A stretch of DNA of 62,702 nt, taken from the NCBI RefSeq assembly GCF_000147675.1, contig NZ_ADGQ01000032.1, positions 1 to 62,702 on the forward strand, written 5' to 3'. Shown piece by piece: positions 1 to 9,493 of the stretch. Below the pieces are notes generated by a model. It did not search any database and had not been told where the DNA came from. It saw nothing but the letters and a program-made list of their open reading frames with translations. This DNA is from Peptostreptococcus stomatis DSM 17678. Lineage in GTDB: Bacteria; Bacillota; Clostridia; Peptostreptococcales; Peptostreptococcaceae. Numbering within the stretch: the first letter of the stretch is position 1; every line of letters begins with the position of its first letter. The translations under genes were made by a program, and so were the position numbers.

Positions 1-537
1 GTATTAAAGAGTGCTCACTTTATGAAGGTTGAAGAACATACAGCTTTAGTTAAAGAATTGGTAGCAGGCCTAAAGGCTATGCCTAAGGAAGACTTTAAGG
101 GCAAGAAGATAATCACTTCTGGTATAATACTAGATGATAAGGGATTATTAGAAGTATTCGAAGCAAATAACATGGCTATAGTAGCTGATGATATTGCTCA
201 GGAAACTAGACAGTTCAGAACTCTAATCCCAGAAGGTGGTAGCGCATTAGAAAGAATGGCACAGTGGTGGGCTGACGTTGAAGGATGTTCACTAGCATAC
301 GACCCTGCTAAATTAAGAGGTAAGATGGTAGTAGAAGATGCTAAGAAGTTAGGCGCTGACGGTGTTGTTTACGCACTAATGAAATTCTGTGACCCAGAAG
401 AATATGACTATCCAATCTTCAAGAAGGATATGGAAGGGGCAGGAGTACCTCACCTATTTATTGAGATTGAACAGGGAACAACTAGCATAGAACAAATAAG
501 AACAAGAATACAAACATTCGCTGAAATATTAGCGTAA
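1..537 (+). CDS. hadC: 2-hydroxyacyl-CoA dehydratase, HadC/FldC-like subunit (3' part only)
   Basis: The reading frame is open from base 1, so the gene starts outside the window; about 178 C-terminal residues are visible. The chain resembles the small subunit of (R)-2-hydroxyisocaproyl-CoA dehydratase (HadC) or of phenyllactyl-CoA dehydratase (FldC). This oxygen-sensitive [4Fe-4S] enzyme removes water from a 2-hydroxyacyl-CoA after one-electron activation. Visible family features are the cysteine in MKFCDPEEYDYP and the terminal IEIEQ...RTRIQTF block. The genes that follow (acyl-CoA dehydrogenase, etfB, etfA) match the C. difficile had order hadB-hadC-acdB-etfB-etfA and the similar fld order. 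Sequence alone does not tell leucine-derived from aromatic substrates here. The ATG at base 22 is internal. Confidence 0.85.
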   Translation, partial: VLKSAHFMKVEEHTALVKELVAGLKAMPKEDFKGKKIITSGIILDDKGLLEVFEANNMAIVADDIAQETRQFRTLIPEGGSALERMAQWWADVEGCSLAYDPAKLRGKMVVEDAKKLGADGVVYALMKFCDPEEYDYPIFKKDMEGAGVPHLFIEIEQGTTSIEQIRTRIQTFAEILA

Positions 538-564
538 TTGTAATCAAATTTTTGGAGGTTAAAA

Positions 565-1707
565 ATGATACTAAAAAAAGAGCATGAATTAGTAAAAAAA
601 TCAATTAGTGATTTTTGCCAGCGTGAATTGTATGATACTGATTTAGCTGAAAAGATGGACAGAGAAGGCGTTGATATGCCACAGGAATTTATTGACAAGC
701 TAGCTAGATATAAATTCTCTTGCCCAATCGTACCAAAGGAATATGGCGGTGCGGGAGCAGATTATGTTTCATACGCGCTAATAATGGAAGAATTATCAAG
801 AGCAGATGCTTCTTGTGGTACTTACGTAACTGCAGGTGCATCATTGGTTGCACTTCCACTAATCAACTTCGGTACTGAAGAACAGAAGCAGAAATATCTT
901 AAACCACTAGCTGATGGTACACTAGTTGGTGCATTCGGTCTTACAGAGCCAGGTGCTGGTTCAGATGCAGGTGCTACTCAGACAACTGCAGTACTTGAAG
1001 GTGACTACTATATACTAAATGGTAGAAAATGCTGGATAACTAATGGTCCTTTCTGTGATTTTGCTATAGTTTCTGCTGTAACTGAAAAGGGTAAGGGAAC
1101 TAGAGGAATATCTACTTTCATAGTTGAAACTAAGTGGGAAGGATTCTCTCATGGTGCACACGAAGATAAGATGGGTATCAGAGGTACTAGAACATCAGAC
1201 CTTATATTTGAAAATATGAAAATTCCAAAAGAAAACCTACTTGGTAAGCTAGGTGGCGGTTTCAAGGTTATGATGAATACTCTTGAAGCTGGTAGAATAG
1301 GTGTTGCTGCTCAGGCAGTTGGTGTTGCTCAGTCTGCTCTAGATGAAGCAATCAAGTACACTAAGGAAAGAGTACAGTTTGGTAAGACAATTTCTAAGTT
1401 CCAGAACACTCAGTTTACAATAGCTGACATGGCTACTAAGGTTGAAGCTGCTAGACTATTAGTTCATCAGGCAGCTCAGTTAAAGGACAACAAGCAGAGC
1501 CCTGCTCTTCTATCATCAATGGCTAAGTACTATGCTGCAGAAGTAGCTAATGAAGTTGCTTACAAGGCATTACAGCTACACGGTGGATACGGATTTGTTA
1601 AGGACTATAGAATAGAAAGAATATACAGAGACGCTAGAATTCTTTCAATCTATGAAGGAACTTCTCAGGTTCAGCAGATAGTAATCGCAGGAAATGTATT
1701 AAAATAA
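565..1707 (+). CDS. acdB: acyl-CoA dehydrogenase (enoyl-CoA reductase partner), AcdB-like
   Basis: A 380-residue acyl-CoA dehydrogenase. In this operon it should run in the reductive direction, turning the 2-enoyl-CoA made by the dehydratase into the saturated acyl-CoA (isocaproyl-CoA or an aryl-propionyl-CoA) with electrons from EtfAB. The sequence has the FAD and substrate motif FGLTEPGAGSDAG, the second flavin block WITNGPFCDFAIV and the catalytic base in IYEGTSQVQ (Glu364). The length is normal for the family. A TTTTGGAGG ribosome site precedes the ATG, 27 bases after the dehydratase stop, so the genes are co-transcribed. By analogy with C. difficile the AcdB-Etf complex may bifurcate electrons to ferredoxin; this is inferred. 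Confidence 0.92.
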   Translation: MILKKEHELVKKSISDFCQRELYDTDLAEKMDREGVDMPQEFIDKLARYKFSCPIVPKEYGGAGADYVSYALIMEELSRADASCGTYVTAGASLVALPLINFGTEEQKQKYLKPLADGTLVGAFGLTEPGAGSDAGATQTTAVLEGDYYILNGRKCWITNGPFCDFAIVSAVTEKGKGTRGISTFIVETKWEGFSHGAHEDKMGIRGTRTSDLIFENMKIPKENLLGKLGGGFKVMMNTLEAGRIGVAAQAVGVAQSALDEAIKYTKERVQFGKTISKFQNTQFTIADMATKVEAARLLVHQAAQLKDNKQSPALLSSMAKYYAAEVANEVAYKALQLHGGYGFVKDYRIERIYRDARILSIYEGTSQVQQIVIAGNVLK

Positions 1708-1723
1708 GAGGGTGGTGTGAATT

Positions 1724-2509
1724 TTGAAGATCATAGTATGCGTAAAGCAAGTACCAGATACAACAGAAGTTAGAATTGATAAAGAAACAAACACTTTGAT
1801 AAGAGAAGGTGTACCAAGTATATTAAACCCAGATGATGCAAATGCCTTGGAACAGGCTCTAGCATTCAAGGATGCTAATGAAGATGTTCATATAACAGTT
1901 GTTTCAATGGGACCTCCACAGGCAGATGTAATGCTTAGAGAGTGTTTAGCAATGGGAGCTGACGAAGCCATTCTACTATCAGATAGGGCTTTCGGTGGTT
2001 CAGATACATGGGCTACTTCAAATGCAATAGCAGCAGGAATTAGAGCTATTGGAGATTATGATTTAATATTAGCTGGTAGACAGGCGATAGATGGAGATAC
2101 AGCTCAGGTTGGTCCTCAGATATCTGAAAAGCTTGGAATACCTCAGGTTACATATGTAGAAGGTCTAAAGGTTGATGGAAAGAAACTTACAGTTAAGAGA
2201 CAGTTAGAAGATGGATATGAAATGATCGAATTACAGATGCCAGCTCTACTTACAGCTGTTAAGGAACTTAACGAACCAAGACATATGTACATAGATAAAA
2301 TATTCGAAGCCTATGAAAAGGAAATTAAGGTTCTTTCAATAGATGATGTTGATATAGAAAAGACTGAAGTTGGTCTTAAGGCATCACCTACAAGAGTATT
2401 TAGATCATTTACACCAGAAGTAAAGGGTCAGGGTGTTATATTAGAAGGAACTGAAAAAGAAGTTGCAGCTAAGGTTGTTAGCGAATTAAAGGCTGTACAT
2501 ATAATATAA
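1724..2509 (+). CDS. etfB: electron transfer flavoprotein, beta subunit
   Basis: A 261-residue EtfB that pairs with the next gene to carry electrons to the acyl-CoA dehydrogenase. Family marks are the N-terminal IIVCVKQVPDT, the loop GRQAIDGDTAQVGPQ and the end-domain TPEVKGQG. The gene starts at TTG: the upstream GTG in this frame runs straight into TGA, and GAGGGTGGTG serves as ribosome site. The gap to acdB is only 16 bases. Etf pairs of this operon type often carry a beta-FAD and bifurcate electrons, but the sequence was not aligned to prove that here. Confidence 0.93.
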   Translation: MKIIVCVKQVPDTTEVRIDKETNTLIREGVPSILNPDDANALEQALAFKDANEDVHITVVSMGPPQADVMLRECLAMGADEAILLSDRAFGGSDTWATSNAIAAGIRAIGDYDLILAGRQAIDGDTAQVGPQISEKLGIPQVTYVEGLKVDGKKLTVKRQLEDGYEMIELQMPALLTAVKELNEPRHMYIDKIFEAYEKEIKVLSIDDVDIEKTEVGLKASPTRVFRSFTPEVKGQGVILEGTEKEVAAKVVSELKAVHII

Positions 2510-2536
2510 TTTAATTGTTTATAGGAGAAGAGTATT

Positions 2537-3547
2537 ATGGATAGAAATGAATTGAATCAGTACAAGAACATTTGGGTCTATGCTGAACAGAGACAGGGAA
2601 AACTTACTCCAGTTGTAATTGAATTACTAGGAGAAGGTAGAAAATTAGCTGACGTTAGAGGAGTTAAGTTAAATGCTATACTTCTTGGTCAGGATATGGA
2701 CGAATTGGCAAAAGAATTAATTAGCTACGGTGCTGAAACTGTATATGTAGCTGATGATGCTCTTTTAAAGAACTACACAACTGATGCCTATACTAAGGTT
2801 ATAGTTGATGCTGTTCATGAAATCAAGCCAGAAATAGTTTTAGTTGGTGCTACTCATATAGGTAGAGACCTTGCTCCAAGAATAGCTTCTAGACTAAATA
2901 CTGGTCTTACAGCTGACTGTACTAAGTTAGAAATAGATCCAGAAGATGGTAAGATTAAGCAGACAAGACCTGCATTTGGTGGTAACATAATGGCTACTAT
3001 CATATGCCCAGACAATAGACCTCAGATGTCTACAGTTAGACCTGGTGTTATGGACAAGGCTCCAAAGGATGACTCTAGAACTGGTGAAGTTGTTAAGTTA
3101 AACATAGATCTTAAGGAATCTGATATCAGAACTAAGGTATTAGAAATCGTTAAGTCTGCACACGAAAAGATATCCCTAACAGACGCTAACATAATCGTAT
3201 CTGGTGGTAAGGGACTAGGAACTCCAGACGGATTCAAGCTTATAGCTGAATTAGCTGAAGCTTTAGGTGGTGTAGTTGGTTCTTCAAGAGCAGCTGTTGA
3301 CGCTGGTTGGATAGACAGATCTCACCAGGTAGGACAGACAGGTGTTACTGTTAAGCCTAACCTATACGTAGCTTGTGGTATATCAGGAGCTATACAGCAC
3401 TTAGCTGGTATGAAGGAATCTGACCTTATAATAGCTATAAACAAGGATCCAGATGCTCCAATATTCGGCGTTGCTGATTATGGTATCGTTGGTGACCTTT
3501 ACAAGGTAATACCAGAAATACTTGAAGCTTTAAAGGCTGTTAAGTAA
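2537..3547 (+). CDS. etfA: electron transfer flavoprotein, alpha subunit
   Basis: A 336-residue EtfA, the FAD-binding partner of EtfB and last gene of the dehydratase operon in this window. The C-terminal FAD domain is clear: [41 protein letters not shown] and [11 protein letters not shown]. The ATG has a good AGGAG ribosome site 27 bases after etfB. A large hairpin follows the stop, consistent with the end of the transcript. Confidence 0.94.
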   Translation: MDRNELNQYKNIWVYAEQRQGKLTPVVIELLGEGRKLADVRGVKLNAILLGQDMDELAKELISYGAETVYVADDALLKNYTTDAYTKVIVDAVHEIKPEIVLVGATHIGRDLAPRIASRLNTGLTADCTKLEIDPEDGKIKQTRPAFGGNIMATIICPDNRPQMSTVRPGVMDKAPKDDSRTGEVVKLNIDLKESDIRTKVLEIVKSAHEKISLTDANIIVSGGKGLGTPDGFKLIAELAEALGGVVGSSRAAVDAGWIDRSHQVGQTGVTVKPNLYVACGISGAIQHLAGMKESDLIIAINKDPDAPIFGVADYGIVGDLYKVIPEILEALKAVK

Positions 3548-3570
3548 TTAAGTAGAATTTTTAATCTACA

Positions 3571-3634
3571 AACTATATAGTGGTAGTTGTGTCGCCGTAT
3601 CTAGTATATGGCGACCTATTATCATAGTTTTAAC
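3571..3634 (+). terminator. hairpin after etfA
   Basis: A 10-bp core stem (GTCGCCGTAT with ATATGGCGAC, loop CTAGT) is extended by a weaker outer stem (AACTAT... with ...ATAGTT). The T-run behind it is short, so termination efficiency is uncertain. It separates the etf genes from ldhA. Confidence 0.55.
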
Positions 3635-3878
3635 TGAAGTATTAATTCAGCTGTGTTTTTTTAATATTGATAGTTAAAAATTTGTTATTGTCATATGAGT
3701 GACATAAAATTTGTGTTTTTAATATTTATGTGTTTATAAAATTGTGTTGTTAATCAATATGTTGAGAAAACGTTTAAATTAACAGAATATAGTATAAAAT
3801 TAAAGAAAAAGAATCAAAATTATTAGTTAATGTTTTTATTAGTTTAAAGTAAATTTATGTGTATTAGGAGGCAGTGTT
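3635..3878. other. AT-rich intergenic region upstream of ldhA
   Basis: About 240 bases without a gene. It contains TTGTTAA at about 3749 and a TTAACAG half-site about 25 bases further on, a spacing that does not fit the Rex consensus. No convincing -35/-10 pair was found, although ldhA must have its own promoter or be reached by read-through. Confidence 0.5.
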
Positions 3879-4877
3879 ATGAAAATTTTAGCATATCATG
3901 TACAGGGTTACGAAGAAAAGGCATTTAAAAAATGGTCAGAAGAAAATGGAGTTCAGGTAGACTTAGAATATGGTCTAATCACACCAGAATCAATCGAAAA
4001 GGCCAAGGGTTATGACGGAATAACTACCCAGCAGGTTATACCTGTTAAGGATGAAGAAATATTCAAGAAGATGAAGGAATATGGCCTAACTCAGGTCGCA
4101 TCTAGAACTGCTGGTGTTGATATGTTCGACCTTAAGACTGCAAGAAAATACGGAATCTCTGTAACAAATGTACCTAGATATTCTCCAAATGCAATAGCTG
4201 AATTAGCTGTTACACACGCTATGACACTACTAAGAAATATCGGACATATTAGAGCAGCTCAGTTTAAGGGTGACTTCACTTGGAATAAGGATCTTATCTC
4301 TAAGGAAATCAGAAGCTGTACAGTAGGTATAATAGGAACTGGTAGAATAGGTCTTACAGCTGCAACTCTATTCAAGGGATTAGGGGCTAAGGTTATAGGT
4401 TTTGACGAATTTAAAAACCCAGGTGCAGATGGAATCCTAGAATATAGAGATACTGTTGAAGCTTTACTAGAAGAAGCAGATGTTGTTTCTCTTCACCTAC
4501 CACTAACTGATGGTACTTACCATATGATAAACAAGGATAGAATAAAGCACATGAAGGATCATGCTATCCTAGTTAACACTGGTAGGGGTGGTCTAGTTAA
4601 TATAGACGATGTAGTAGAAGCTTTAGAATCTGGAAAGATAAAGGGAGCAGCTCTAGACGTTCTAGAATGCGAAACTCTATACGTAAATCAGAAGATAGAT
4701 CCTAAGAAGATAGAAGGAACAGTAGTTGAAACGCTAATGGGAATGGACAATGTTGTGTTGACAGGACATTTCGCATTCTTTACTGAAACTGCAGTAGATA
4801 ATATGGTTTCAACTGCCCTTGACAACCTTAAGGTAGAAATCGAAACTGGTAAAGTTCAGAACTGTATGAATGCTTAA
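3879..4877 (+). CDS. ldhA: D-2-hydroxyacid dehydrogenase, (R)-2-hydroxyisocaproate dehydrogenase-like
   Basis: A 332-residue NAD-dependent D-2-hydroxyacid dehydrogenase, the same length as C. difficile LdhA and similar to it at several blocks recalled from memory (ASRTAGVDM, NVPRYSPNAIAELAVT, VNTGRGGLVN). It would reduce a 2-oxo acid from amino-acid transamination, such as 2-oxoisocaproate or an aryl-pyruvate, to the (R)-2-hydroxy acid that enters the CoA-transferase/dehydratase path. The nucleotide-binding glycine motif is GIIGTGRIGLTAA and the catalytic region is GHFAFFTETA. It has a strong TAGGAGG site. In C. difficile ldhA lies upstream of hadA; here it lies after etfA as a separate unit. 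Confidence 0.87.
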   Translation: MKILAYHVQGYEEKAFKKWSEENGVQVDLEYGLITPESIEKAKGYDGITTQQVIPVKDEEIFKKMKEYGLTQVASRTAGVDMFDLKTARKYGISVTNVPRYSPNAIAELAVTHAMTLLRNIGHIRAAQFKGDFTWNKDLISKEIRSCTVGIIGTGRIGLTAATLFKGLGAKVIGFDEFKNPGADGILEYRDTVEALLEEADVVSLHLPLTDGTYHMINKDRIKHMKDHAILVNTGRGGLVNIDDVVEALESGKIKGAALDVLECETLYVNQKIDPKKIEGTVVETLMGMDNVVLTGHFAFFTETAVDNMVSTALDNLKVEIETGKVQNCMNA

Positions 4878-4916
4878 TTAGGCAAGAGCCTTTCTAAAAT
4901 TTTAATTTTTTTATCA

Positions 4917-4948
4917 ATGCACGCCATATTTTATGGCGTGCATTTTTG
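4917..4948 (+). terminator. terminator after ldhA
   Basis: An 11-bp stem ATGCACGCCAT/ATGGCGTGCAT around loop ATTTT, followed by a T-run. Typical intrinsic terminator. Confidence 0.88.
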
Positions 4949-4997
4949 TGCTATAATAAAATAATGAAATTAAGTAAATAACTAAGGGGTGATAGGG

Positions 4998-6108
4998 TTG
5001 ATCAACGTTCAAGATTATAAGTCTGAATATGAAGATATGATAAAGAAGGCCAAAGAATTGGGTGAGTCACTTTGACCTAAAGGGTCTAGAGTCTAGAAAG
5101 GTAGATATTGAAAAATTGATGGCTGAACAAGATTTTTGGGAGGACACTGACAAGTCCAATAAGATTTTGCAAGAAAATAAAACTATTGAAGTCAGGTTGA
5201 CACAGTATAGCCAACTAATAACTTCCATAGAGGATATAAATATTTTATTAGAACTAAGTGAAGAAGATAGCACAGAAGAAGACCAGGAAATAGAAAATTC
5301 AATAATTGACCAGGTAAAAGATGCCAGGGAAAATCTAGACCGCATGACAATGGAAATGCTATTTAGTGGTCAGTATGATTCCAACAATGCAATTTTATCG
5401 GTGAACTCTGGTACTGGTGGACTAGATGCCCAAGACTGGGCCCAAATGTTGCTAAGGATGTATATCAGGTGGTCTGAATCCAGTGGCTATAAGGTCAAGT
5501 TAATAGATATTAACTCAGATCCTGAAGCAGGTATAAAGACGGCAACCATACTAGTCCAGGGGCAAAATGCCTATGGTCACTTAAAGAGTGAAAAGGGAGT
5601 ACATAGGTTGGTTAGGATATCTCCTTTTGACTCGTCTGGTAAGAGACATACATCCTTTGCTTCAATAGATGTAGTACCCGAATTAAACGAGGATATAAAG
5701 GTCGAAATAAATCAGACAGACCTAAAGATAGATACATATAGGTCATCAGGTGCAGGTGGTCAGCATGTAAACACGACAGACTCTGCAGTCAGGATTACGC
5801 ACATACCTACAGGTATAGTAGTCCAGTGTCAGAATGAAAGGAGTCAGCATTCCAACAAGGATATAGCCATGAAGCTTTTGATGGCCAAGCTTATCCAACT
5901 AAAGGAAGAAGAGAACAAGGAGAGGATAGAAGACCTCCAGGGCAAGTACTCACAGATTACCTGGGGAAGTCAGATAAGGTCTTATGTATTCCAACCCTAC
6001 AAGCTGGTAAAAGACCACAGGACAAATGAAGAAAATGCTAATGTAGATGCAGTTATGGATGGTAAGCTGGACAATTTTATGTTCGAATACCTAAAGCAAA
6101 AAGTATAA
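4998..6108 (+). CDS. prfB: peptide chain release factor 2, made by programmed +1 frameshift
   Basis: RF2 recognises UGA and UAA at the ribosome. The gene is in two frames: a TTG-initiated 25-codon part (4998-5072) preceded by AAGGGGTGAT, then an in-frame TGA at 5073-5075, then the main frame from GAC at 5074. The shift joins SLF to DLKGLESRK and yields about 369 residues, normal for RF2. The GTG at 5062 in the second frame is not the true start. Domain marks are the GGQ loop (SSGAGGQHVN), followed by DSAVRITHIPTG. The codon-recognition tripeptide SPF is present in VRISPFDSSGKRHTS. Low RF2 lets ribosomes pause at TGA and shift, so the protein controls its own level; this is known for the family. 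Confidence 0.95.
5058..5076 (+). promoter_or_regulatory. RF2 +1 recoding site
   Basis: The slippery codon CTT at 5070-5072 is followed by TGA C, the canonical prfB arrangement, with a purine-rich GGGTGAG just upstream that can act as the internal Shine-Dalgarno stimulator. Slipping from CTT to TTT places the ribosome on GAC. Confidence 0.93.
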
Positions 6109-6155
6109 ATAACTGGACTTAATCTAGATACGAAAAAATATATTAAGAGGAAATT

Positions 6156-8318
6156 ATGGATATTAAAGAAATACTTATTAAAGAGATGGGCTTGCGTCCA
6201 AGTCAGGTAGAAAATACCATAAGGTTAATTGATGAAGGTAATACAATACCCTTTATAGCAAGGTATAGAAAAGAAATGACTGGAGAGATGACAGATGTCC
6301 AGTTGAGAGATTTTGGGGACAAGTTGACCTACCTTAGAAATCTTGAAGAAAGAAAAGAGGATGTAAAGAGGCTGATAGATGAACAAGGCAAACTTGAAAA
6401 GGGCCTGGTTGAAGCTATAGACAAGGCCAAGACCCTACAGGAGGTAGAAGATATATATGCCCCTTTTAAGCAGAAAAAGAGGACTAGGGCAACTATTGCC
6501 AAGGAGAGGGGTCTAGAACCACTGGCTAATATGATACTCCTATCCAAAAATTTAGATATAAGAAAAGAGGCAGAGAAATTTCTTGATCTGGAAAATGGTC
6601 TAGACGATATTGACATGGCCATATCAGGAGCAAAAGATATACTTGCAGAAGTCATGAGTGATGATGCAGAGATAAGAAAGTATATAAGGTCCCAGGCCTT
6701 GAAAAGAGGCCAGGTTCAGTCAAAGGCCAAGTCAGAAGAGGACTCTGTATATGGAATCTACTATGACTTTACTGAGAGGGTTGTAGATATCCTGCCACAT
6801 AGGACCCTAGCCATAAACAGGGGTGAAAAGGAAGGCTTCCTAAGCGTTAAGGTCTTGGTTGATGACCAACAAATGATAGACAAGATTGTTGACTCATACA
6901 GGAGTCCTCAAAATATGGGAAATGAAGGTATCCTGGAAGAAGTTGCCCAAGATGCCTATAAGAGACTAATTTTCCCGGCAATAGAGAGGGAGGTCAGGAA
7001 CCACCTGACAGACCTGGCCCAGGAAAGAGCTATAAAGGTATTTGGCAAAAACCTCCAGGGTTTGCTCTTACAGCCACCAATAAAAAATGCTGTAGTTATG
7101 GGATTTGACCCAGCCTATAGGACTGGTTGTAAGATAGCAGTAGTCGACAAAAATGGTAAGTTACTGGATTTTACAACTATATATCCAACCAAGCCACAGA
7201 ATAGGGTGGAGGAGGCCAAGTCTATCCTCAAAAAATTAATTCAAAAGCATAAGGTTGATATAATATCCATAGGTAATGGGACTGCTTCAAGAGAGTCGGA
7301 AAAATTTGTTGCAGACATGATAGGTGAAATAGATAGGCCGGTTTCCTATCTGATAGTAAATGAGGCAGGGGCATCAGTCTATTCTGCCTCCAAACTAGCC
7401 AATGAGGAGCATCCAGACATAAATGTATCCATAAGAGGTGCTATATCAATAGCTAGAAGGCTCCAAGACCCTATGGCTGAACTGGTAAAGATAGAGCCAA
7501 AGAGTATAGGTGTTGGCCAGTACCAGCATGATGTAAATGAAAAGAGACTGACTGAGATCTTGGATGGTGTGGTAGAAGACTCTGTCAACCAGATAGGTGT
7601 GGATGCAAATACAGCTTCATACTCCCTACTCGAGCATGTTGCTGGTATATCTTCAGGCCTAGCCAAGAATATAGTTGCCTACAGGGATGAAAATGGAGAC
7701 TTTGAAGACATTAATGATTTAAAAAATGTAAAGAGGTTAGGACCAGCTGCCTTCAAGCAGGCTGCAGGCTTTATAAGACTTCCAAATGCAAAGAATACCT
7801 TGGACAATACTGGGGTTCATCCAGAATCCTATAAGGCCTGTCTAGCCATGTTAGACCTACTGGCTTACAGTTTAGATGATGTGGATGCATCAAGGCTAGA
7901 CCAAATAGATAAAAAAGTCAAAGATTATGGCTTGGACAAACTTAGTTCAGACATAGGGGTAGGTCAGGCTACCCTAAAGGATATAATTGAAGAAATTAAA
8001 AAGCCTGGTAGGGACATCAGGGAAAGTGGTACAAAGCCTATTCTAAGAACAGATGTAATGCAGCTAGAAGACCTTGAAGAAGGCATGGTCTTGAATGGTA
8101 CGGTAAGGAATGTTGTAGACTTTGGAGCCTTTGTCGATATTGGTATAAAAAATGATGGCCTGGTCCATATATCCAAGATATCAAATAAGATGGTAAAAAA
8201 TGCATCAGACTTCTTGACAGTTGGTGATATAGTCATGGTAAAGGTTATAGGAATTGACAAGGACAAGGGCAGAGTATCCCTTTCAATGAAGGGGGTTAGC
8301 CAGGATCTACAGGCTTAA
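6156..8318 (+). CDS. tex: Tex-like RNA-binding transcription accessory protein
   Basis: A 720-residue Tex-family cytoplasmic protein. Order seen: N-terminal helical Tex domain (EMGLRPSQVENTIRLIDEGNTIPFIARYRKE), YqgF/RNase H-like fold around 310-430 (MGFDPAYRTGCKIAVV), helix-hairpin-helix segment around 480-560, and a C-terminal S1 RNA-binding domain (GMVLNGTVRNVVDFGAFVDIG). The family affects transcription and RNA turnover; the exact role is not settled. It follows prfB by 47 bases and may share its transcript. The ATG has an AAGAGG site. Confidence 0.93.
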   Translation: MDIKEILIKEMGLRPSQVENTIRLIDEGNTIPFIARYRKEMTGEMTDVQLRDFGDKLTYLRNLEERKEDVKRLIDEQGKLEKGLVEAIDKAKTLQEVEDIYAPFKQKKRTRATIAKERGLEPLANMILLSKNLDIRKEAEKFLDLENGLDDIDMAISGAKDILAEVMSDDAEIRKYIRSQALKRGQVQSKAKSEEDSVYGIYYDFTERVVDILPHRTLAINRGEKEGFLSVKVLVDDQQMIDKIVDSYRSPQNMGNEGILEEVAQDAYKRLIFPAIEREVRNHLTDLAQERAIKVFGKNLQGLLLQPPIKNAVVMGFDPAYRTGCKIAVVDKNGKLLDFTTIYPTKPQNRVEEAKSILKKLIQKHKVDIISIGNGTASRESEKFVADMIGEIDRPVSYLIVNEAGASVYSASKLANEEHPDINVSIRGAISIARRLQDPMAELVKIEPKSIGVGQYQHDVNEKRLTEILDGVVEDSVNQIGVDANTASYSLLEHVAGISSGLAKNIVAYRDENGDFEDINDLKNVKRLGPAAFKQAAGFIRLPNAKNTLDNTGVHPESYKACLAMLDLLAYSLDDVDASRLDQIDKKVKDYGLDKLSSDIGVGQATLKDIIEEIKKPGRDIRESGTKPILRTDVMQLEDLEEGMVLNGTVRNVVDFGAFVDIGIKNDGLVHISKISNKMVKNASDFLTVGDIVMVKVIGIDKDKGRVSLSMKGVSQDLQA

Positions 8319-8335
8319 AATATGATCAAATAATA

Positions 8336-8364
8336 TTGACTTTTAGACAAGATTCTAATATAAT
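8336..8364 (+). promoter_or_regulatory. promoter for the riboflavin riboswitch/ribU transcript
   Basis: TTGACT at 8336-8341, 17-base spacer, TATAAT at 8359-8364. Transcription would start about 20 bases before the FMN aptamer. Confidence 0.85.
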
Positions 8365-8390
8365 AATCTTGTAAAATAAATAAAATTAAT

Positions 8391-8562
8391 CTTCGGGGGT
8401 GGGTGAGATTCCCTACCGGCGGTATAGCCCGCGAGCGTAAGCTGATTTGGTGAAATTCCAAAGCCGACAGTAAAGTCTGGATGAGAGAAGTATTCTATAG
8501 CAATGTTTATTGTGATGAAGTTGTTATTCCTGGGGATGTTTTCTCCAGGAATTTTATTTTTC
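8391..8562 (+). promoter_or_regulatory. FMN riboswitch (RFN element) with terminator
   Basis: The conserved aptamer blocks are present in order: CTTCGGGGGTGGGTGAGATT, CCCTACCGGCGGT, AGCCCGCGAGC, GATTTGGTG, AATTCCAAAGCCGACAGTA, AGTCTGGATGAGAGAAG (to about 8491). A hairpin of TTCCTGGGG with CTCCAGGAA and a T-run follows at 8526-8562. FMN binding should favour the terminator and switch off the downstream transporter. Confidence 0.96.
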
Positions 8563-8584
8563 CCTCGAAAAACAGGAGGATAAA

Positions 8585-9205
8585 ATGGAAAAGGTTAATT
8601 CAGTAAATTTAAAGAAGAGAAGAGTATCTACAATCTCTTTGGTAAAGGTAGCCCTATTGGCTGGGATAGCGTATGCATTGATGTTTTTAGAAATGCCAAT
8701 ACCACTATTTCCCGGTTTCTTAAAGATTGACTTATCAGATATGCCAGCCCTAGTAGCAGGTTTGGCGCTTGGACCAATAGCAGGTTTTGCAGTTGAAGCA
8801 GTAAAGAACTTTCTTCACCTGATTACAGCTACTAGTACAGGTGGGGTTGGTGAAATAGCCAATATAGTAGTGGGTTCTTCCTTTGTAGTTGTGGCATCTC
8901 TTGTTTATAAGAAAGAAAAGAGCTTAAAGACTTTGGTTAAGGGATTGGCCCTAGGAACAATAGCTATGGTTCTTATAGGAACAGCTATGAACTACTTTAT
9001 AATGTTGCCATTCTACGGTCAGCTTATGGGACTAGATGCTATAATTGGCATGGGTACAGCTATCAATCCTAATGTAAAGGATCTATTATCTTTTGTTCTT
9101 TGGTTTATAGCTCCATTTAACCTAATAAAGGGTATATTATTATCAATAATTACAATACCACTTTACAGAAAGATTGAAAAATTGATAAAAAATAATTTAG
9201 CTTAA
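8585..9205 (+). CDS. ribU: riboflavin ECF transporter S component
   Basis: A 206-residue integral membrane protein, the substrate-binding component of an energy-coupling-factor transporter for riboflavin. Features are several hydrophobic segments and the family blocks EMPIPLFPGFLKIDLSDMPAL, GPIAGFAVEAVKN and GEIANIVVGSS. It works with the shared EcfA/EcfA'/EcfT module, which is not in this window. The FMN riboswitch directly upstream supports the substrate assignment strongly. Supply of flavin matters here because acdB and etfAB are flavoproteins. AGGAGG precedes the ATG. Confidence 0.95.
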   Translation: MEKVNSVNLKKRRVSTISLVKVALLAGIAYALMFLEMPIPLFPGFLKIDLSDMPALVAGLALGPIAGFAVEAVKNFLHLITATSTGGVGEIANIVVGSSFVVVASLVYKKEKSLKTLVKGLALGTIAMVLIGTAMNYFIMLPFYGQLMGLDAIIGMGTAINPNVKDLLSFVLWFIAPFNLIKGILLSIITIPLYRKIEKLIKNNLA

Positions 9206-9238
9206 ATTAGGAATAAAAATTAAATGAAAATTTATAAG

Positions 9239-9279
9239 AGGCCCTATTTTCAATAAGATATTGAAATTGGGGCCTTTTA
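9239..9279 (+). terminator. terminator after ribU
   Basis: Long stem AGGCCCTATTTTCAAT with ATTGAAATTGGGGCCT and four T's. The next ~200 bases up to the activator gene are AT-rich; TATACT at about 9420 may be a -10 element, but no good -35 pairs with it. Confidence 0.85.
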
Positions 9280-9493
9280 TATGATATAATTGACGAGGAG
9301 ATGGGTTTGTCAATAGTCCTTGATATTGTTTTTTAATTATCAATGGATAACGGTTGCTAAGAATTAAAATTTGCTACAAAATGTTAAGAAATAAATTTAT
9401 ATTTTGCAAAAATGGGTATTATACTAAATGTTAAAATCTATCGACGATATTTAATCTAAACAAATTATATATGAGTACAGGAGGCGTTTTAAA

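Noticed and set aside
3740-3800. Rex-box-like halves TTGTTAA and TTAACAG upstream of ldhA
   Set aside because: The halves are about 25 bases apart instead of 4, so they do not form the known operator.
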